The notes under the pieces: generated by a model | Told to the model about the DNA's origin: nothing | Seen by the model: the letters and a program-made list of their open reading frames with translations, nothing else | The model's database searches: none | NCBI RefSeq assembly: GCF_024198175.1 | Contig: NZ_JAJVKV010000013.1 | Coordinates: 248,001-312,000 of the forward strand | Reading direction: 5' to 3' | DNA from: Pyxidicoccus xibeiensis | GTDB lineage: Bacteria; Myxococcota; Myxococcia; Myxococcales; Myxococcaceae | Length of the DNA stretch: 64,000 nt | Translations under genes and position numbers: made by a program | Shown here: positions 25,807-35,221 of the stretch, piece by piece | Numbering within the stretch: the first letter of the stretch is position 1 | How the letters are laid out: each line of letters opens with the position of its first letter

Positions 25807-27911
25807 GGCGCACTCTCGGGGCCCGCCGCGACGGCGGCGAGCTCTCTGGCGAGCAGCAGACGGCTCTCGCGGCGGTACTCACGGGTGATGCCTTCGATGA
25901 CATGCGCGGAGCGGACCACCTGCCCGTCGCATGCGGCCAGCAGGGCGGCGGTTCTCGCCGCGTTCATGATGGTGGCGCCCGTCATGTCCAGCCGGGCGAG
26001 CGATGCCAGGTCCACGCCTTCGCGCGGCACCGAGGCCGGCAGGGCCAGCCGCCACAGCCGCAGGCGCTCCGGCTCCTCGGGCCTGGGGAAGTCCACGGCC
26101 GCATGGAAGCGGCGGGAGAAGGCCTCGTCGATGTTGTCCTTGAGGTTGGTGGCGACGATGACCAGCCCGCAGTACGCCTCCAGTCGCTGGAGCAGGTAGC
26201 TCACCTCCAGGTTGGCGTAGCGGTCCGTTCCCCGCTGCACCTCGCCGCGCTTGCCGAACAGCGCGTCGCCTTCGTCGAAGAACAGCACCGCCTGGGCCTG
26301 CTCCGCCTCCTCGAAGGTGGCGTCCAGGTTCTTCTCCGTCTCGCCCACCCACTTCGACACCAGCTGCGCCAGGTCCACCTTGTGCAGCTCCTGGCCCAGC
26401 ATTCCCGCGACGACCTCGGCCGCCAGGGTCTTCCCCGTACCGGAAGGCCCGGTGAAGAGCGCGCGGACGCCCTGGGCGCCCCGGTGCAGTCGGGCCAGGC
26501 CCCACTGCTCCGCCACCCGGGGCCACGCCTCCGCGAACCGCGCCACGTCCAGCACTCCTCGGTGCGCCCCCTCCGGAAGCACCAGCTCCTCGGGGCTCCG
26601 GACGGGCACCACCGCCGTGACGAAGCGCTCCGTGCGCCGCCGTGCCACCCTCCGACAGGCGCGCTCCATGCTCGCGCGCGCATCGTCTCCGCCTCCCTCC
26701 GCCCGGAAGAGGCGGACCGCCGCCCGGAGCTCCGCCGGTGCCAGCCGGAAGCGGAGCGCCAACGTGGCGCGCGCATCTGCTTCCAGCTCCGGGAGCAACC
26801 TCGCCCACAGGGCTTCTCCCTCCGCCAAGGAGGGCGCGGCGGCCGCCACCTCCAGCCATGGCCGGGCCGACATCAGCCGCAGCGGCCGGAAGGGACGAGG
26901 ACCGGAGAACAGGAGTGGCCCCGCCTGGAGCGAGGCCTCCTCCAGCGCCTCGAGCGCACGTGCCTCCTGCGCCGGTTCGGTCCCCTGGGCGTCCATGGCA
27001 ATCCAAAGGGCCGCGCCCAGCGCACGCGCGGTGTCGACCGCCTCCGAGAGCGCCCGAGGCGACGCGAGCACCGTGGACCACGGCAGCATGCGCAGCGACA
27101 GTCCCGCGCGCGCGGCGAGGGCGCTCGGCAGCTCCGCCTGGGCGGACTGGCGCGGACCGTGGATGGCCACCGCGCCCGCCGGTGTCTCCAGGAGGACGGC
27201 CACGGCGCGCGCCACGGTGTCTTCGTCCACGCCCCACGGAGGGAGCCGGCCGGGCGTCGCCAGGGGAACCTCCGCCGGGTCTCCGAAGCGCTCGACCGGG
27301 CCCGGTCCGCCAAGGAGCCACTGCACGGCGGCGGGCGTCAGCGACACCTCCCGGCGCCACTCCGAGCCCACCTCCGGGCCCAGCCGCAGCAGGCCCGTGC
27401 GCACCAACCGGCCGTGCGGGGCCAGGGCGTGGCGGCGCAGGTGGCGCTCGGCCGCGCTCGCCGCCGTGAGCGAGCAGAGCAGCTCCACGCACGGGGCCCG
27501 CCGCATGAAGTCATCCAGGATGAACGCGAACAGCCGCTCATAGGCGACGTCCACCTCCGGCGCGGCACATAGCAGCAGGGCCTCCACCTCGAAGTCCGTC
27601 AGCCCCAGCCGCGCGCGCAGCGCGTCCAGCGGAAGCCGCCCGGGGGCCACGGCAGAACGAAGTGCCTGCTCCGACGCCCGCTCCGCGTCGTCCGGCGCGG
27701 GCAGCGGGGCTGGGCACCAGCGTGGGAGCGCGTCCACCGTGTCGAGCAGTGCAGCGGCCTCCTCTGGCGTGAGGCACGTGCCTGGCGCGGGAGCAACCTG
27801 GGCGGCATCCGGAACCGCCGCGCGGAACAGGCGGCTGGCCGCGGCGCGGAGGGTCCGGTTGATGGGCCGGAGCCGGAGCAACAGGTGGTGGAGTGCATGC
27901 TCGTGGCTCAA
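25803..27911 (-). CDS. AAA+ ATPase of the contractile injection system (Afp15-like)
   Basis: 702 aa from a TTG start at 27911 with GGAGG 7 bases before it. The N-terminal 400 residues are a helical region with a degenerate ATPase-like core. The C-terminal AAA+ module has Walker A 'FTGPSGTGKTLAAEVVAG', pore-proximal 'LVSKWVGETEKNL', Walker B 'AVLFFDEGDALFGKR', sensor 1 'GLVIVATNLKDNID' and the Arg finger region 'FSRRFH'. Every eCIS locus carries such an ATPase (Afp15/PVC15), thought to assist particle assembly or disassembly. It follows the 685-aa gene by 3 bp and is coupled to the giant payload gene. Confidence 0.93.
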   Translation of the reverse strand: MSHEHALHHLLLRLRPINRTLRAAASRLFRAAVPDAAQVAPAPGTCLTPEEAAALLDTVDALPRWCPAPLPAPDDAERASEQALRSAVAPGRLPLDALRARLGLTDFEVEALLLCAAPEVDVAYERLFAFILDDFMRRAPCVELLCSLTAASAAERHLRRHALAPHGRLVRTGLLRLGPEVGSEWRREVSLTPAAVQWLLGGPGPVERFGDPAEVPLATPGRLPPWGVDEDTVARAVAVLLETPAGAVAIHGPRQSAQAELPSALAARAGLSLRMLPWSTVLASPRALSEAVDTARALGAALWIAMDAQGTEPAQEARALEALEEASLQAGPLLFSGPRPFRPLRLMSARPWLEVAAAAPSLAEGEALWARLLPELEADARATLALRFRLAPAELRAAVRLFRAEGGGDDARASMERACRRVARRRTERFVTAVVPVRSPEELVLPEGAHRGVLDVARFAEAWPRVAEQWGLARLHRGAQGVRALFTGPSGTGKTLAAEVVAGMLGQELHKVDLAQLVSKWVGETEKNLDATFEEAEQAQAVLFFDEGDALFGKRGEVQRGTDRYANLEVSYLLQRLEAYCGLVIVATNLKDNIDEAFSRRFHAAVDFPRPEEPERLRLWRLALPASVPREGVDLASLARLDMTGATIMNAARTAALLAACDGQVVRSAHVIEGITREYRRESRLLLARELAAVAAGPESAP

Positions 27912-27914
27912 GGG

Positions 27915-29972
27915 TCATCCTCCACGGAAGCGGATGGAGCCGCCGAACAGCCACGGCACCCGCCGCGCATCCGTGAGCATCCCCGTCCGGTACAGGTCCG
28001 CGCGCCGCTTGCCGAGCGGCACCCGGACGGCCATCCCCTCGGTGTCACGCCTCACGTTCACCTCCAGGGTGGCGAAGCGCTCCAGCATCAGCACCACGGG
28101 CGGTGACTCGTCGGGCCAGAGCGCGGCGCCCACCTTCGCCAGGGCATGGCCCGCCGCCACGCCGAGGTGCCGGTTGAAGTGGGGCCGCCTCGCCAGGGGA
28201 CAGGCGGGGCGGTCCGCCAGCGCGGCGAGGGTGTCACGCAGCTCCTCGCCGCGTGGAGCGGGGTACGGTTCCGCCGGGGTCAGCACTCCGTCTGGAAGCG
28301 AAGCGTGCCGGTAGAGCGGCCGGCCCGCGGCGGCACCCTGGAGGGCGCGGGACTCCGCTGGACCGGACCACACGGGGCCCAGCGGCTCCCGGGAGAACAG
28401 CACGGCACCTCCGCCATCCGAGGCGGCGATGAGCGGTGCTCCGAGGGGAACGAAGAGGGGAACGAGCGCCGAGGACAGCTCCGGCCAGAGGGCGGAGGGG
28501 TCGTCCGCGAGGCGCACCAGCCCCTCGCCCGAGAAGAGGTTGCTGCCCGACAGGAGGGCGGCGTGTTGCCAGACCTCAGGCGGGTACATCCAGCCACGCA
28601 CCGGGCGTGGGCCGAGCTTGAACGTGAGCGCCGCCACCCACAGTGGAAGCTCTTCCACGCAGCCGGCCTTCGCCAGGTGCTGCTCCACCCGGGCGATGAC
28701 ACCCTCGCGGTGCAACACACAGGCGGCGAGCAGCGGGAGGAGGGGCATGGGCCGCTCCTCGCCCATGACCTGGAGCTTCGCGGCCGCGGGGGGCTCCGCA
28801 TGGGAAGGCCCGTCCCACGCGGCGGAGGCATCCCGAGGAGGGGAGGGGCGTGAGGGCTCGAGTGGGGGGACATCCAGGGCCAGCCCCGGTGCCCGTCTGC
28901 TTCCGGGCGTCGGGACGACCGGGGGGCCTGACGTGGCGACACGCCCGGCCCTGTCCTCCCGGGTGCTCGGCGTTCCGGGAGCCCCTTCGCCACCCGAGGC
29001 CTTCGTCCCGCCCGGCGCGCGCGCCATGGCGCTCGTTCCGGGCTTCGAGGCGTCGGATGAGTCAGGAAGCACGCCTCCGGGGGAGCCTTCCACAGCGGTG
29101 TCGTGAGGGCTCCCTTCCGATGTGGCGCCTCCGGGGGCGCGGGACCCGGGGCGAGCCCTGGCTCGGCTTCGGCTTTGCGGCGTCGGCCCGGAGCCCTGGC
29201 GCGGGCTGTCCTCCATGGGGTCGCTCCGGAGGGCGCCGTCCGTGGCGACGTCTTCATCGGCGGTGCTCGCAGCCTCCGGAAGGCGGGGCAGGAAGTGCTC
29301 GATGAGGCGCCTGACCTCCGCGGCGAAGGGCGCCACGCCGAGGCTCGCCGCGAGGCCCACCGCCACGGAGATGCGCTGCCTCAGGCGCTCGACTCCGTCG
29401 CGGGTGGGCCCGAGCCGGGCGGCGGCGGACTCGAGCACCTTGCGCGCTTCCTCCAGGTCTCTCCCCGAGGGCTCCCGGGTGGCACCTCCTCCGGGCGCGG
29501 CGTGCTCCAGCAGCGCGACGTGGTACGCCGCCACCTCCGACGGAGGGGCGCGCCCGAGCACTTCTTCCAGCTCGCCGCGCAGGTGGAGCTGGAGCAGCTC
29601 ACCCAGCGGCGCGCGTCCCGGCATGCGTGCCGCCCGCGTCCCCGGAGCGGGCGCTCCGAGCGGCGCGGTGTGAAGCGGGGAGCCGAAGGACTCCTCCAGG
29701 GCCTGCCGCACCACTTCACGCAGTGCCGGTGCGCCACCTGGCTCGGCCAGGGCCTCCTGCAGCGAAGCCAGCGTGCCCCGGAAGGTCAGGCGCACGGGGG
29801 AATGGGCTCCCACTTCGCCCTGCTCCACGCCGAGCGCCGCGAGCTGGTCCGCGAGCAGCCCGGGAATCGCCGTCACGGCACGGCGGGCCAGCCGCCGCGG
29901 GTCATCGCCCCAGAAGAGCGAGCCCTTGCGGACGATGCACACACGGAGGTGGCGGATGAGGACGTCCGGCAT
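27915..29972 (-). CDS. eCIS protein of unknown function in the Afp14 (tape-measure) position
   Basis: 685 aa. The N-terminus ('DVLIRHLRVCIVRKGSLFWGDDPRRLARRAVTAIPGLLADQLAAL', amphipathic) and early 'VRLTFRGTLASLQEAL' recall the start of CIS tape-measure proteins, which sit just before the ATPase gene in Afp-type loci. A disordered Pro/Gly/Ser/Arg-rich linker covers about residues 230-400. The C-terminal region is folded ('LLPLLAACVLHREGVIARVEQHLAKAG', 'ELPLWVAALTFKLGPRPVRGWMYPPEVW'). I cannot confirm the tape-measure assignment: the long uninterrupted coiled coil of a classical phage tape measure is not present. Confidence 0.6.
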   Translation of the reverse strand: MPDVLIRHLRVCIVRKGSLFWGDDPRRLARRAVTAIPGLLADQLAALGVEQGEVGAHSPVRLTFRGTLASLQEALAEPGGAPALREVVRQALEESFGSPLHTAPLGAPAPGTRAARMPGRAPLGELLQLHLRGELEEVLGRAPPSEVAAYHVALLEHAAPGGGATREPSGRDLEEARKVLESAAARLGPTRDGVERLRQRISVAVGLAASLGVAPFAAEVRRLIEHFLPRLPEAASTADEDVATDGALRSDPMEDSPRQGSGPTPQSRSRARARPGSRAPGGATSEGSPHDTAVEGSPGGVLPDSSDASKPGTSAMARAPGGTKASGGEGAPGTPSTREDRAGRVATSGPPVVPTPGSRRAPGLALDVPPLEPSRPSPPRDASAAWDGPSHAEPPAAAKLQVMGEERPMPLLPLLAACVLHREGVIARVEQHLAKAGCVEELPLWVAALTFKLGPRPVRGWMYPPEVWQHAALLSGSNLFSGEGLVRLADDPSALWPELSSALVPLFVPLGAPLIAASDGGGAVLFSREPLGPVWSGPAESRALQGAAAGRPLYRHASLPDGVLTPAEPYPAPRGEELRDTLAALADRPACPLARRPHFNRHLGVAAGHALAKVGAALWPDESPPVVLMLERFATLEVNVRRDTEGMAVRVPLGKRRADLYRTGMLTDARRVPWLFGGSIRFRGG

Positions 29973-29981
29973 GGCGCGTGC

Positions 29982-30599
29982 CTAGGTGACTTCCATCTCC
30001 TCGTGGACGAACGCGGCGAAGCCTTCGATCAACACCAGCAGGTCGTAGGTCTGTCCCCGGTTGAGCGTGAGCGGCAGGTGCGCGACGTTTCCGTCCACGT
30101 TGATTTCGTTCGCGCCGAAGATGAGCGTCTGCCCCGGCTGGCTTCGTGGCGCCGCGTAGGCCTTGGCCCGCACCTGGGTGATGCCGGAGTTGGCGTCGAC
30201 TCCACCGAGCTCGAGATTGATCTGCCTGGGCTCCCGGTTCTTGAAGGCGAGGACCCTGTCCGGCGCGAAGATTTCGTACTCCTTCTCCTCGTCCTTGCTG
30301 CCGGTGGCGGTCTGCGGCTTCTTCTCCCGGAAGATGTAGTCGCGGGGCGAGGTGAGGAGGGCCTGTTGCTGGGCGACATGCGCCGCCGGCAGGTCGCAGA
30401 GCAGGAGCTGTCCGGGGGGCAGTCGGAGCTCTCCTCCAGGCGAGCTCCGGACGAGCAGGGCCGTGTCCTGGTACGGCCCATGCTGCTTTGTCGGAGCACC
30501 CGAGCCTCCCGAGTCCGGAGCGTTGCCGCGGAGCTCCGCGTAGGCCGCGAAGACGTGCCCCATCGCCTCGTCGATGATCAGCTTCACCTTCTGACTCAT
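29982..30599 (-). CDS. Uncharacterised eCIS-operon protein (205 aa)
   Basis: 205 aa from ATG 30599 with AGGAG 6 bases upstream. Not recognised. It begins 'MSQKVKLIIDEAMGHVFAAYAEL' (helical), has a central Lys/Glu-rich segment ('EKKPQTATGSKDEEKEYEIF') and ends in predicted beta strands ('QTLIFGANEINVDGNVAHLPLTLNRG', then a hydrophobic strand near 'YDLLVLIEGFAAFVHEE'). No membrane segment. Nine bases separate it from the next gene, so it is part of the injection-system transcript; a baseplate or fibre accessory role is possible. Confidence 0.65.
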   Translation of the reverse strand: MSQKVKLIIDEAMGHVFAAYAELRGNAPDSGGSGAPTKQHGPYQDTALLVRSSPGGELRLPPGQLLLCDLPAAHVAQQQALLTSPRDYIFREKKPQTATGSKDEEKEYEIFAPDRVLAFKNREPRQINLELGGVDANSGITQVRAKAYAAPRSQPGQTLIFGANEINVDGNVAHLPLTLNRGQTYDLLVLIEGFAAFVHEEMEVT

Positions 30600-30607
30600 G
30601 GCGGCTC

Positions 30608-31744
30608 CTAGGACGTGCTCGGCGGGTTGGACCGGGCGAGCACGAGGTATTCGACGGACCACTGACGGGGGGCATTCAGCACCAGGGTCGTCACCTCGCC
30701 CGTCGCGATCCTCTTGCCGGTGAGCTCCTGCGCCAGGCACCGCACCCGACGCTCCTCATCCACCCGGCACTCAATGACGATGACCCCGCCGACGCTGGCG
30801 AGCGGACGGATGAAGGTGTGCAGGGTGACCTTGTCCTCCGCCACGTCCTCCTCGCGGACACCGGGGGGCAGTGGCAGTCGCACGCCATCGCTCGCAGTGC
30901 CCGAGACCACCTTCACCTCACCGACGACTGGCACTCCCGTGCCGGGCGTCTGGCCCACATCCGTGGTCTCGGGGCGCAGCTCGCCCCGGATGTACAGGTT
31001 CCCATCCTGGTCGAACCGTGCCACCCGGACCGCGGCCTCCGGCTTGCCCACGAGGATGGCCAGGGCATCCTTCTCCCCCTGGCCATGGGCATTCGCGCCC
31101 AGCAGCACCTGGACCTTCGGGTCCTTCGTGTCCGGCGTCTCCCACGCCTTGCCCCGGGGACCGGCGAAGCGCCGGGCATGCGAGGCGTCCAGGTCGCCCT
31201 TCACGGCCTCGAAGAGCGCTTCCTCTCCACACTGGATGAAGCCGACCAGCACGCGCGCGCGGCGGCCCTGGCCGGTGGGCAGGTCCGAGCCGTCGGTGAG
31301 CAGCGGCTGCTCCTCGTTGACGTCCCAGTCTTCAGCCTCCCGCTCGAGCTGGAACTGCAGCTCGAAGGTGTCGCGCACACGCCGTCCGGACGTGCCGCCA
31401 CAGCGGCCCAGCACCGCATCACCGGCGAGCTGCTCGTCCACGCCGAGCAGGAACAGCGGGAACCACTTGCCCGTCTGGCGCACCTCGCCGAACGTCTCGG
31501 GAGGAACCCGCTCGTCGCGCGGGACGATGATTTCCCTCCCGCGCGCGTCTACGGCGATGCCGGCCGTCAGTGTCAGCTCGCCCTCCTTCAGCTCCAGCTC
31601 CAGCCCCTGCACGATTCCCCAGCGGTGCTGCTGGCGGGCATGGCGGGCCATCCGGCTCCGCCCCAGGTCCACCGCGTTGTTGAGGCTCCGGGCCTGGAGG
31701 ACCTCCCCCTCCGAGAAGAGGGGCCTCTCGATGGAGTCAGCCAC
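30608..31744 (-). CDS. eCIS protein, third tandem paralogue of the 'GWGVV-GL' module family
   Basis: 378 aa from GTG 31744 (GGGAGGTGG upstream), overlapping the preceding gene by 8 bp. The N-terminal 80 residues, 'RPLFSEGEVLQARSLNNAVDLGRSRMARHARQQHRWGIVQGLELEL' and 'AGIAVDARGREIIVP' (read in pieces), align by eye with the starts of the two upstream genes: F-x-x-G-x-x-L, a helix ending R-H-x-x-x-H-x-W-G-I-V-x-G-L, and A-x-D-x-x-G-x-E-I/L-x-V. The C-terminal part is beta-rich ('VKVVSGTASDGVRLPLPPGVRE', 'LHTFIRPLASVGGVIVIECRVD'). Likely a surface, baseplate or fibre-type component; function not known. Confidence 0.65.
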   Translation of the reverse strand: MADSIERPLFSEGEVLQARSLNNAVDLGRSRMARHARQQHRWGIVQGLELELKEGELTLTAGIAVDARGREIIVPRDERVPPETFGEVRQTGKWFPLFLLGVDEQLAGDAVLGRCGGTSGRRVRDTFELQFQLEREAEDWDVNEEQPLLTDGSDLPTGQGRRARVLVGFIQCGEEALFEAVKGDLDASHARRFAGPRGKAWETPDTKDPKVQVLLGANAHGQGEKDALAILVGKPEAAVRVARFDQDGNLYIRGELRPETTDVGQTPGTGVPVVGEVKVVSGTASDGVRLPLPPGVREEDVAEDKVTLHTFIRPLASVGGVIVIECRVDEERRVRCLAQELTGKRIATGEVTTLVLNAPRQWSVEYLVLARSNPPSTS

Positions 31745-33848
31745 GGCGGCCACCTCCCCGTGCGCCGCCCTTGCGCACGGGCCGCCCGCCACCCGGAGTC
31801 GCCGGCCGCGTGTCTCCGGTGCCGGAAGGCGTCCGCACCTTGAGCGCCGCGGCGACCCGCTCCTCTCCCATGGACGGCGGTGCCGGGGCCTGCGCCGGCT
31901 CCGCGGAGGGGGCCGGGGTGGCCAGGAGCTCGGGGCGGGCCTCTGCCCTGTCGCTTCGTGCTCCCCCTGCCTGGGGCGTGCGTACCGCCCCCGAAGTGGG
32001 CCGCTCCCCGGCCACGGTGTAGGCCGTCCCGGAGCGCGTGCGCGGCTGGAACGTGCGCACGAGGAGGTCCAGCAGCGGGCCCTGTTCGAGCCCTCGTCCC
32101 GGCGCCCGCTTCGTCCGGGCGCGCGGCATGTCATGGGGCTGGAGCCAGTTGTCCGGCAGCGGCTCCTCGGGGGGCGGGCAGCAGGCGTCCTCCATCGCCG
32201 CATGCAGCGCGGAGCCCACCCAGTACTGCATGGCGGCGGGCGACAGGACGAACTGGCGCTCCAGGTCGCAGAGCTCCACCACCTCGCAGTCCCGCACATG
32301 GATTCTCGCCAGCATCACGGCGGGATCTCCCGGCAGGCAGAAGGGCGGGTGCAGGGCTCCGCACAGGCACTCCCGGTTGTATTCCCCTCCCACCTCGGCG
32401 CCGCGCTCCAGGACGTCCGCGGTGCGCCGGACCTCGAGGTCGTCCAGCTTCCGGGGCGCGCTGGCCAGCGCCCTGGCGGCCTCCGCGAGTGCGCGCTCCC
32501 CCCGAGGTGCCACGCGGCCGTGAGCCGAGGAGGCCAACCTGCGGGCGAGCCCGCCCACCGCCGCGCCCAGCGCCGCCTGGGTTCCGTCCTCCATCGCCGC
32601 GCCCCCGGCCAGCAGGCGGTGCGGATAGGCCGTACCCCAGTCGTCGGGCCCCCGCTCCCCCGTCCACCGCCGCGCCGCTTCCGCGACCGACGCCGCCGTC
32701 TCTCGCACGAGCGGCGACAGTCCTGCGCCCCGGGCCTCGGTGAGCACCTCCTCCGCGAGCCCCGGGGCGCCAGCCTCTCCGTGAATCCACGAGCGAAGCA
32801 CCTCGAAGCTCTCGTCCGAGGTGTCCGTGTCCTCGCGCAGGTCATAGCGCGCCACCAGCGACGCCATGCGCTCCAGCGCGGCCACCTTCTCCGTCACCGG
32901 TAAGTCGGAGGGGCGCCCTGCCTCGCTCAGCGCTTCCGCGGCGGCGGCGTCCTCCGCCGTGAGGGAATACGTGCCGACGAGCGTGCCTTCCTCTTCGTGC
33001 ACCGCCGGCGGAGGCACCCGGTCCACCGCCTCCCGCAGGGCGCGGGCGCGCCGCTCCATGAGCTCCACGTCGTTTGCACGGGGGAGTGGGTCGTCCTCCT
33101 TGCCTCCCGCGCACTGCTGCACCGCGTGCAGGAATCCCGGGCGGCGCCAGTTCGGCTCGTAGCAGCGCAGCTCGAAGACGTAGCCCTCCTGGACGCGCGA
33201 GAACTGGCAGGCCTGGGCGGCGCATGGGTCATCGCCCGTGGCGTACGGTGCCACCGGCTCCACGGACTGCTCGTGGTAGCGGACGTAGAGCGCGTACGCG
33301 CGGGTGGGCTTCCCTGGCATCTCGCCCCCCAGGCCCTCTTCCCCCTCCCTCCGGGGCAGGGGCTTGCCCCGCGGTTCACTGTTTCCGGGAGGCGGCTCCA
33401 CCACCGCCGGGCACTCATGGCCCAGGCGGGCGCGCACCAGGTCTCGCGCCAGCTTGTTGATGTCCAGGTCCACGGGGCAGGGCACGACGAGGTCGTTTCC
33501 ATGGCTGTCCAGCGCGTAGCCGCCGTCCACCCGCACGAAGCCCTTGCTCCCGGGCACGGTGGACACCCGCAGCCCGGCCACCACGCCCTCGCCGAAGAGA
33601 AAGCGGTTGTGCAGCCGCTCCTTCGCCGTCGTGTAGGCGACCAGCTGCTCCAGGTCGTCCTCGGTGAGGAGCTGGCCCGGGAAGAAGCGCGGGCGCATGA
33701 ACATGGAGGAGCTCACCGGCGCGTTGAGGCTCATCGCTCCCTTCCCGCAGCCGCAGCCGCAACCGCCGCCTGGAGCACCCGCGCCGCCTCCACCGCACCC
33801 ACAGCCGCTGGCGCCCGTCCTCGCGCCGGAGTCGTACGAGGCCGTCAT
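31737..33848 (-). CDS. eCIS protein, second tandem paralogue with a Cys/Gly-rich N-terminus
   Basis: 703 aa; ATG 33848 overlaps the upstream stop as ATGA. Residues 15-35 hold five cysteines (16, 18, 30, 32, 34) in a Gly-rich stretch. Then follows the shared module: 'MRPRFFPGQLLTEDDLEQL', 'KERLHNRFLFGEGVVAGLRV', 'GYALDSHGNDLVVPC'. The middle is helical and Arg/Ala/Glu-rich. The region 470-560 contains 'HPPFCLPGDPAVMLARIHVRDCEVVELC', with paired cysteines, and the end is a disordered basic tail. Possibly a structural baseplate or fibre protein stabilised by metal or disulfides. Confidence 0.65.
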   Translation of the reverse strand: MTASYDSGARTGASGCGCGGGGAGAPGGGCGCGCGKGAMSLNAPVSSSMFMRPRFFPGQLLTEDDLEQLVAYTTAKERLHNRFLFGEGVVAGLRVSTVPGSKGFVRVDGGYALDSHGNDLVVPCPVDLDINKLARDLVRARLGHECPAVVEPPPGNSEPRGKPLPRREGEEGLGGEMPGKPTRAYALYVRYHEQSVEPVAPYATGDDPCAAQACQFSRVQEGYVFELRCYEPNWRRPGFLHAVQQCAGGKEDDPLPRANDVELMERRARALREAVDRVPPPAVHEEEGTLVGTYSLTAEDAAAAEALSEAGRPSDLPVTEKVAALERMASLVARYDLREDTDTSDESFEVLRSWIHGEAGAPGLAEEVLTEARGAGLSPLVRETAASVAEAARRWTGERGPDDWGTAYPHRLLAGGAAMEDGTQAALGAAVGGLARRLASSAHGRVAPRGERALAEAARALASAPRKLDDLEVRRTADVLERGAEVGGEYNRECLCGALHPPFCLPGDPAVMLARIHVRDCEVVELCDLERQFVLSPAAMQYWVGSALHAAMEDACCPPPEEPLPDNWLQPHDMPRARTKRAPGRGLEQGPLLDLLVRTFQPRTRSGTAYTVAGERPTSGAVRTPQAGGARSDRAEARPELLATPAPSAEPAQAPAPPSMGEERVAAALKVRTPSGTGDTRPATPGGGRPVRKGGARGGGRRG

Positions 33849-35191
33849 CGCGCTTCCTCCTCCTTCTTCTGCGAGGGCCGCCCGCGCTCCTCCACCACGT
33901 AGATCCAGCTCTCGAAGGTGCTCCCGCCGGCTCCGTCACCGGACGTCCAGGCACCGAACCTGCGGGGCGGGGTGGAGCAGACCGTCACGGGCGGCACGCT
34001 CGCGGGCGACGGGTAGCCCTTCGGCTGGAAGGCGGGGATGCGCCCCCCTACGTGCAGCCCGTCCACCGGCGCGCAGCACTGATCCAGCAGGAAGCCCGCC
34101 CGGAGCACGAAGAGGATGCGGTCTCCCGGGTCGACGCGCTCATTGTCCGTCAGCCGGTACGTGAACTCGTCCACCATGGGTGGGCCGGACGTGACGAACT
34201 CGCCCTTCAGCATGCGGACGACACCGCTGCGGCCCTTGCCCAGCTCGACGAGGAAGACGTCGAAGGTGCCCGGCTGCAACGACTCCGCGTGCACGGGACG
34301 CGAGAAGCGCACGCGCAGGCCATGGTTCCACAGCAGCGCGTCCACGTCCTCGGCGCGGTAGGACGCCCCATGCCGCCAGCTGACGCCGGTGACCACGGTG
34401 GGGATGCGCAGGGAGAGGGGCCGGCGCACTTCGTTGTGGATCTGCTCCGGCGCCACCGGCTTGCCGTGCTGGTACTGGTCCACCCGGGCCAGCAGCACCA
34501 CCTCCGACGGCGCGGGCGCGCAGCACGTCTCGCAGCGCTCGTCCTGGGGCGGCGGTGACAGCGACACCTCCACGCAGGCGCCATCGCGCCAGAAGGTCCA
34601 CGTCGGGTCCGGAGGAACGCCGCACGACTCCGGCAGGTGGGGGCGCGCGGGCTCGATGCCGTAGGAGCGGTAGCGCAGCGACACGTAGAGCGTCACCGGG
34701 GCGCCGGAGAGCTTCTTCCGGTCCTCCGGCGGGAGCGCCGCGGCCACGTCCACCGCCATGGGCGCCCGGACGACCAGCTCGTGTCCCGGGCTGTCCAGCG
34801 CCAGGCCGGGCGCCACCCACAGCGGGGGCGTGTGGGGGTGGGGAGGGTGTTGCCCGGACGCCTGCTCCGTCAGGGGCGTGGCCTCTCCCACCACGTACTC
34901 ACCGGCGGGAGGCTGCGCGCGGGGGCCGGGCGGCGGAGGCTCATGGCCCGGAGGCGGGCACTCGGGCTGCGGCGCCCGTCCCGTGTGCACGGCGAGCCCG
35001 CAGGCGACGCCCCACCCGTGGAGGCAGCGGTTGTGGAGCATGGCCCGGTCGTACACGGACTTCTGCGCGCGCTGGAGCTGCTGCGGCGAGAGGACCTGGC
35101 CGTAGTGGTAGGTGAGCCGGTCGAACGGCGGGACCCCCCATTCCTCGGAGGGACTCTTCGCCAGGGCGGTTTCGGCTTCTGGATGCTTCAT
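33845..35191 (-). CDS. eCIS protein, first tandem paralogue of the 'GWGVV-GL' module family
   Basis: 448 aa from ATG 35191, chosen because AAGGAG lies 9 bases upstream; ATG 35209 is an alternative. The shared module reads 'FDRLTYHYGQVLSPQQLQRA', 'DRAMLHNRCLHGWGVACGLAV' and 'PGLALDSPGHELVVRAPMAV', with a Pro-rich insert between the last two. Further on come 'VTLYVSLRYRSYGIEPARP', a Cys cluster ('DERCETCCAPAP') and a C-terminal beta domain with 'RLTDNERVDPGDRILFVLRAG'. The family is known to me only as an uncharacterised group in contractile injection loci; a host-binding or baseplate role is inference. Confidence 0.65.
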   Translation of the reverse strand: MKHPEAETALAKSPSEEWGVPPFDRLTYHYGQVLSPQQLQRAQKSVYDRAMLHNRCLHGWGVACGLAVHTGRAPQPECPPPGHEPPPPGPRAQPPAGEYVVGEATPLTEQASGQHPPHPHTPPLWVAPGLALDSPGHELVVRAPMAVDVAAALPPEDRKKLSGAPVTLYVSLRYRSYGIEPARPHLPESCGVPPDPTWTFWRDGACVEVSLSPPPQDERCETCCAPAPSEVVLLARVDQYQHGKPVAPEQIHNEVRRPLSLRIPTVVTGVSWRHGASYRAEDVDALLWNHGLRVRFSRPVHAESLQPGTFDVFLVELGKGRSGVVRMLKGEFVTSGPPMVDEFTYRLTDNERVDPGDRILFVLRAGFLLDQCCAPVDGLHVGGRIPAFQPKGYPSPASVPPVTVCSTPPRRFGAWTSGDGAGGSTFESWIYVVEERGRPSQKKEEEAR

Positions 35192-35221
35192 CGGGAGCTG
35201 CTCCTTCATGCCTTCGGAGTT

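Noticed and set aside
27915..29972. Firm assignment as tape-measure protein
   Set aside because: Position fits Afp14, but no long continuous coiled coil or clear tape-measure pattern is visible, so only a positional label is given.
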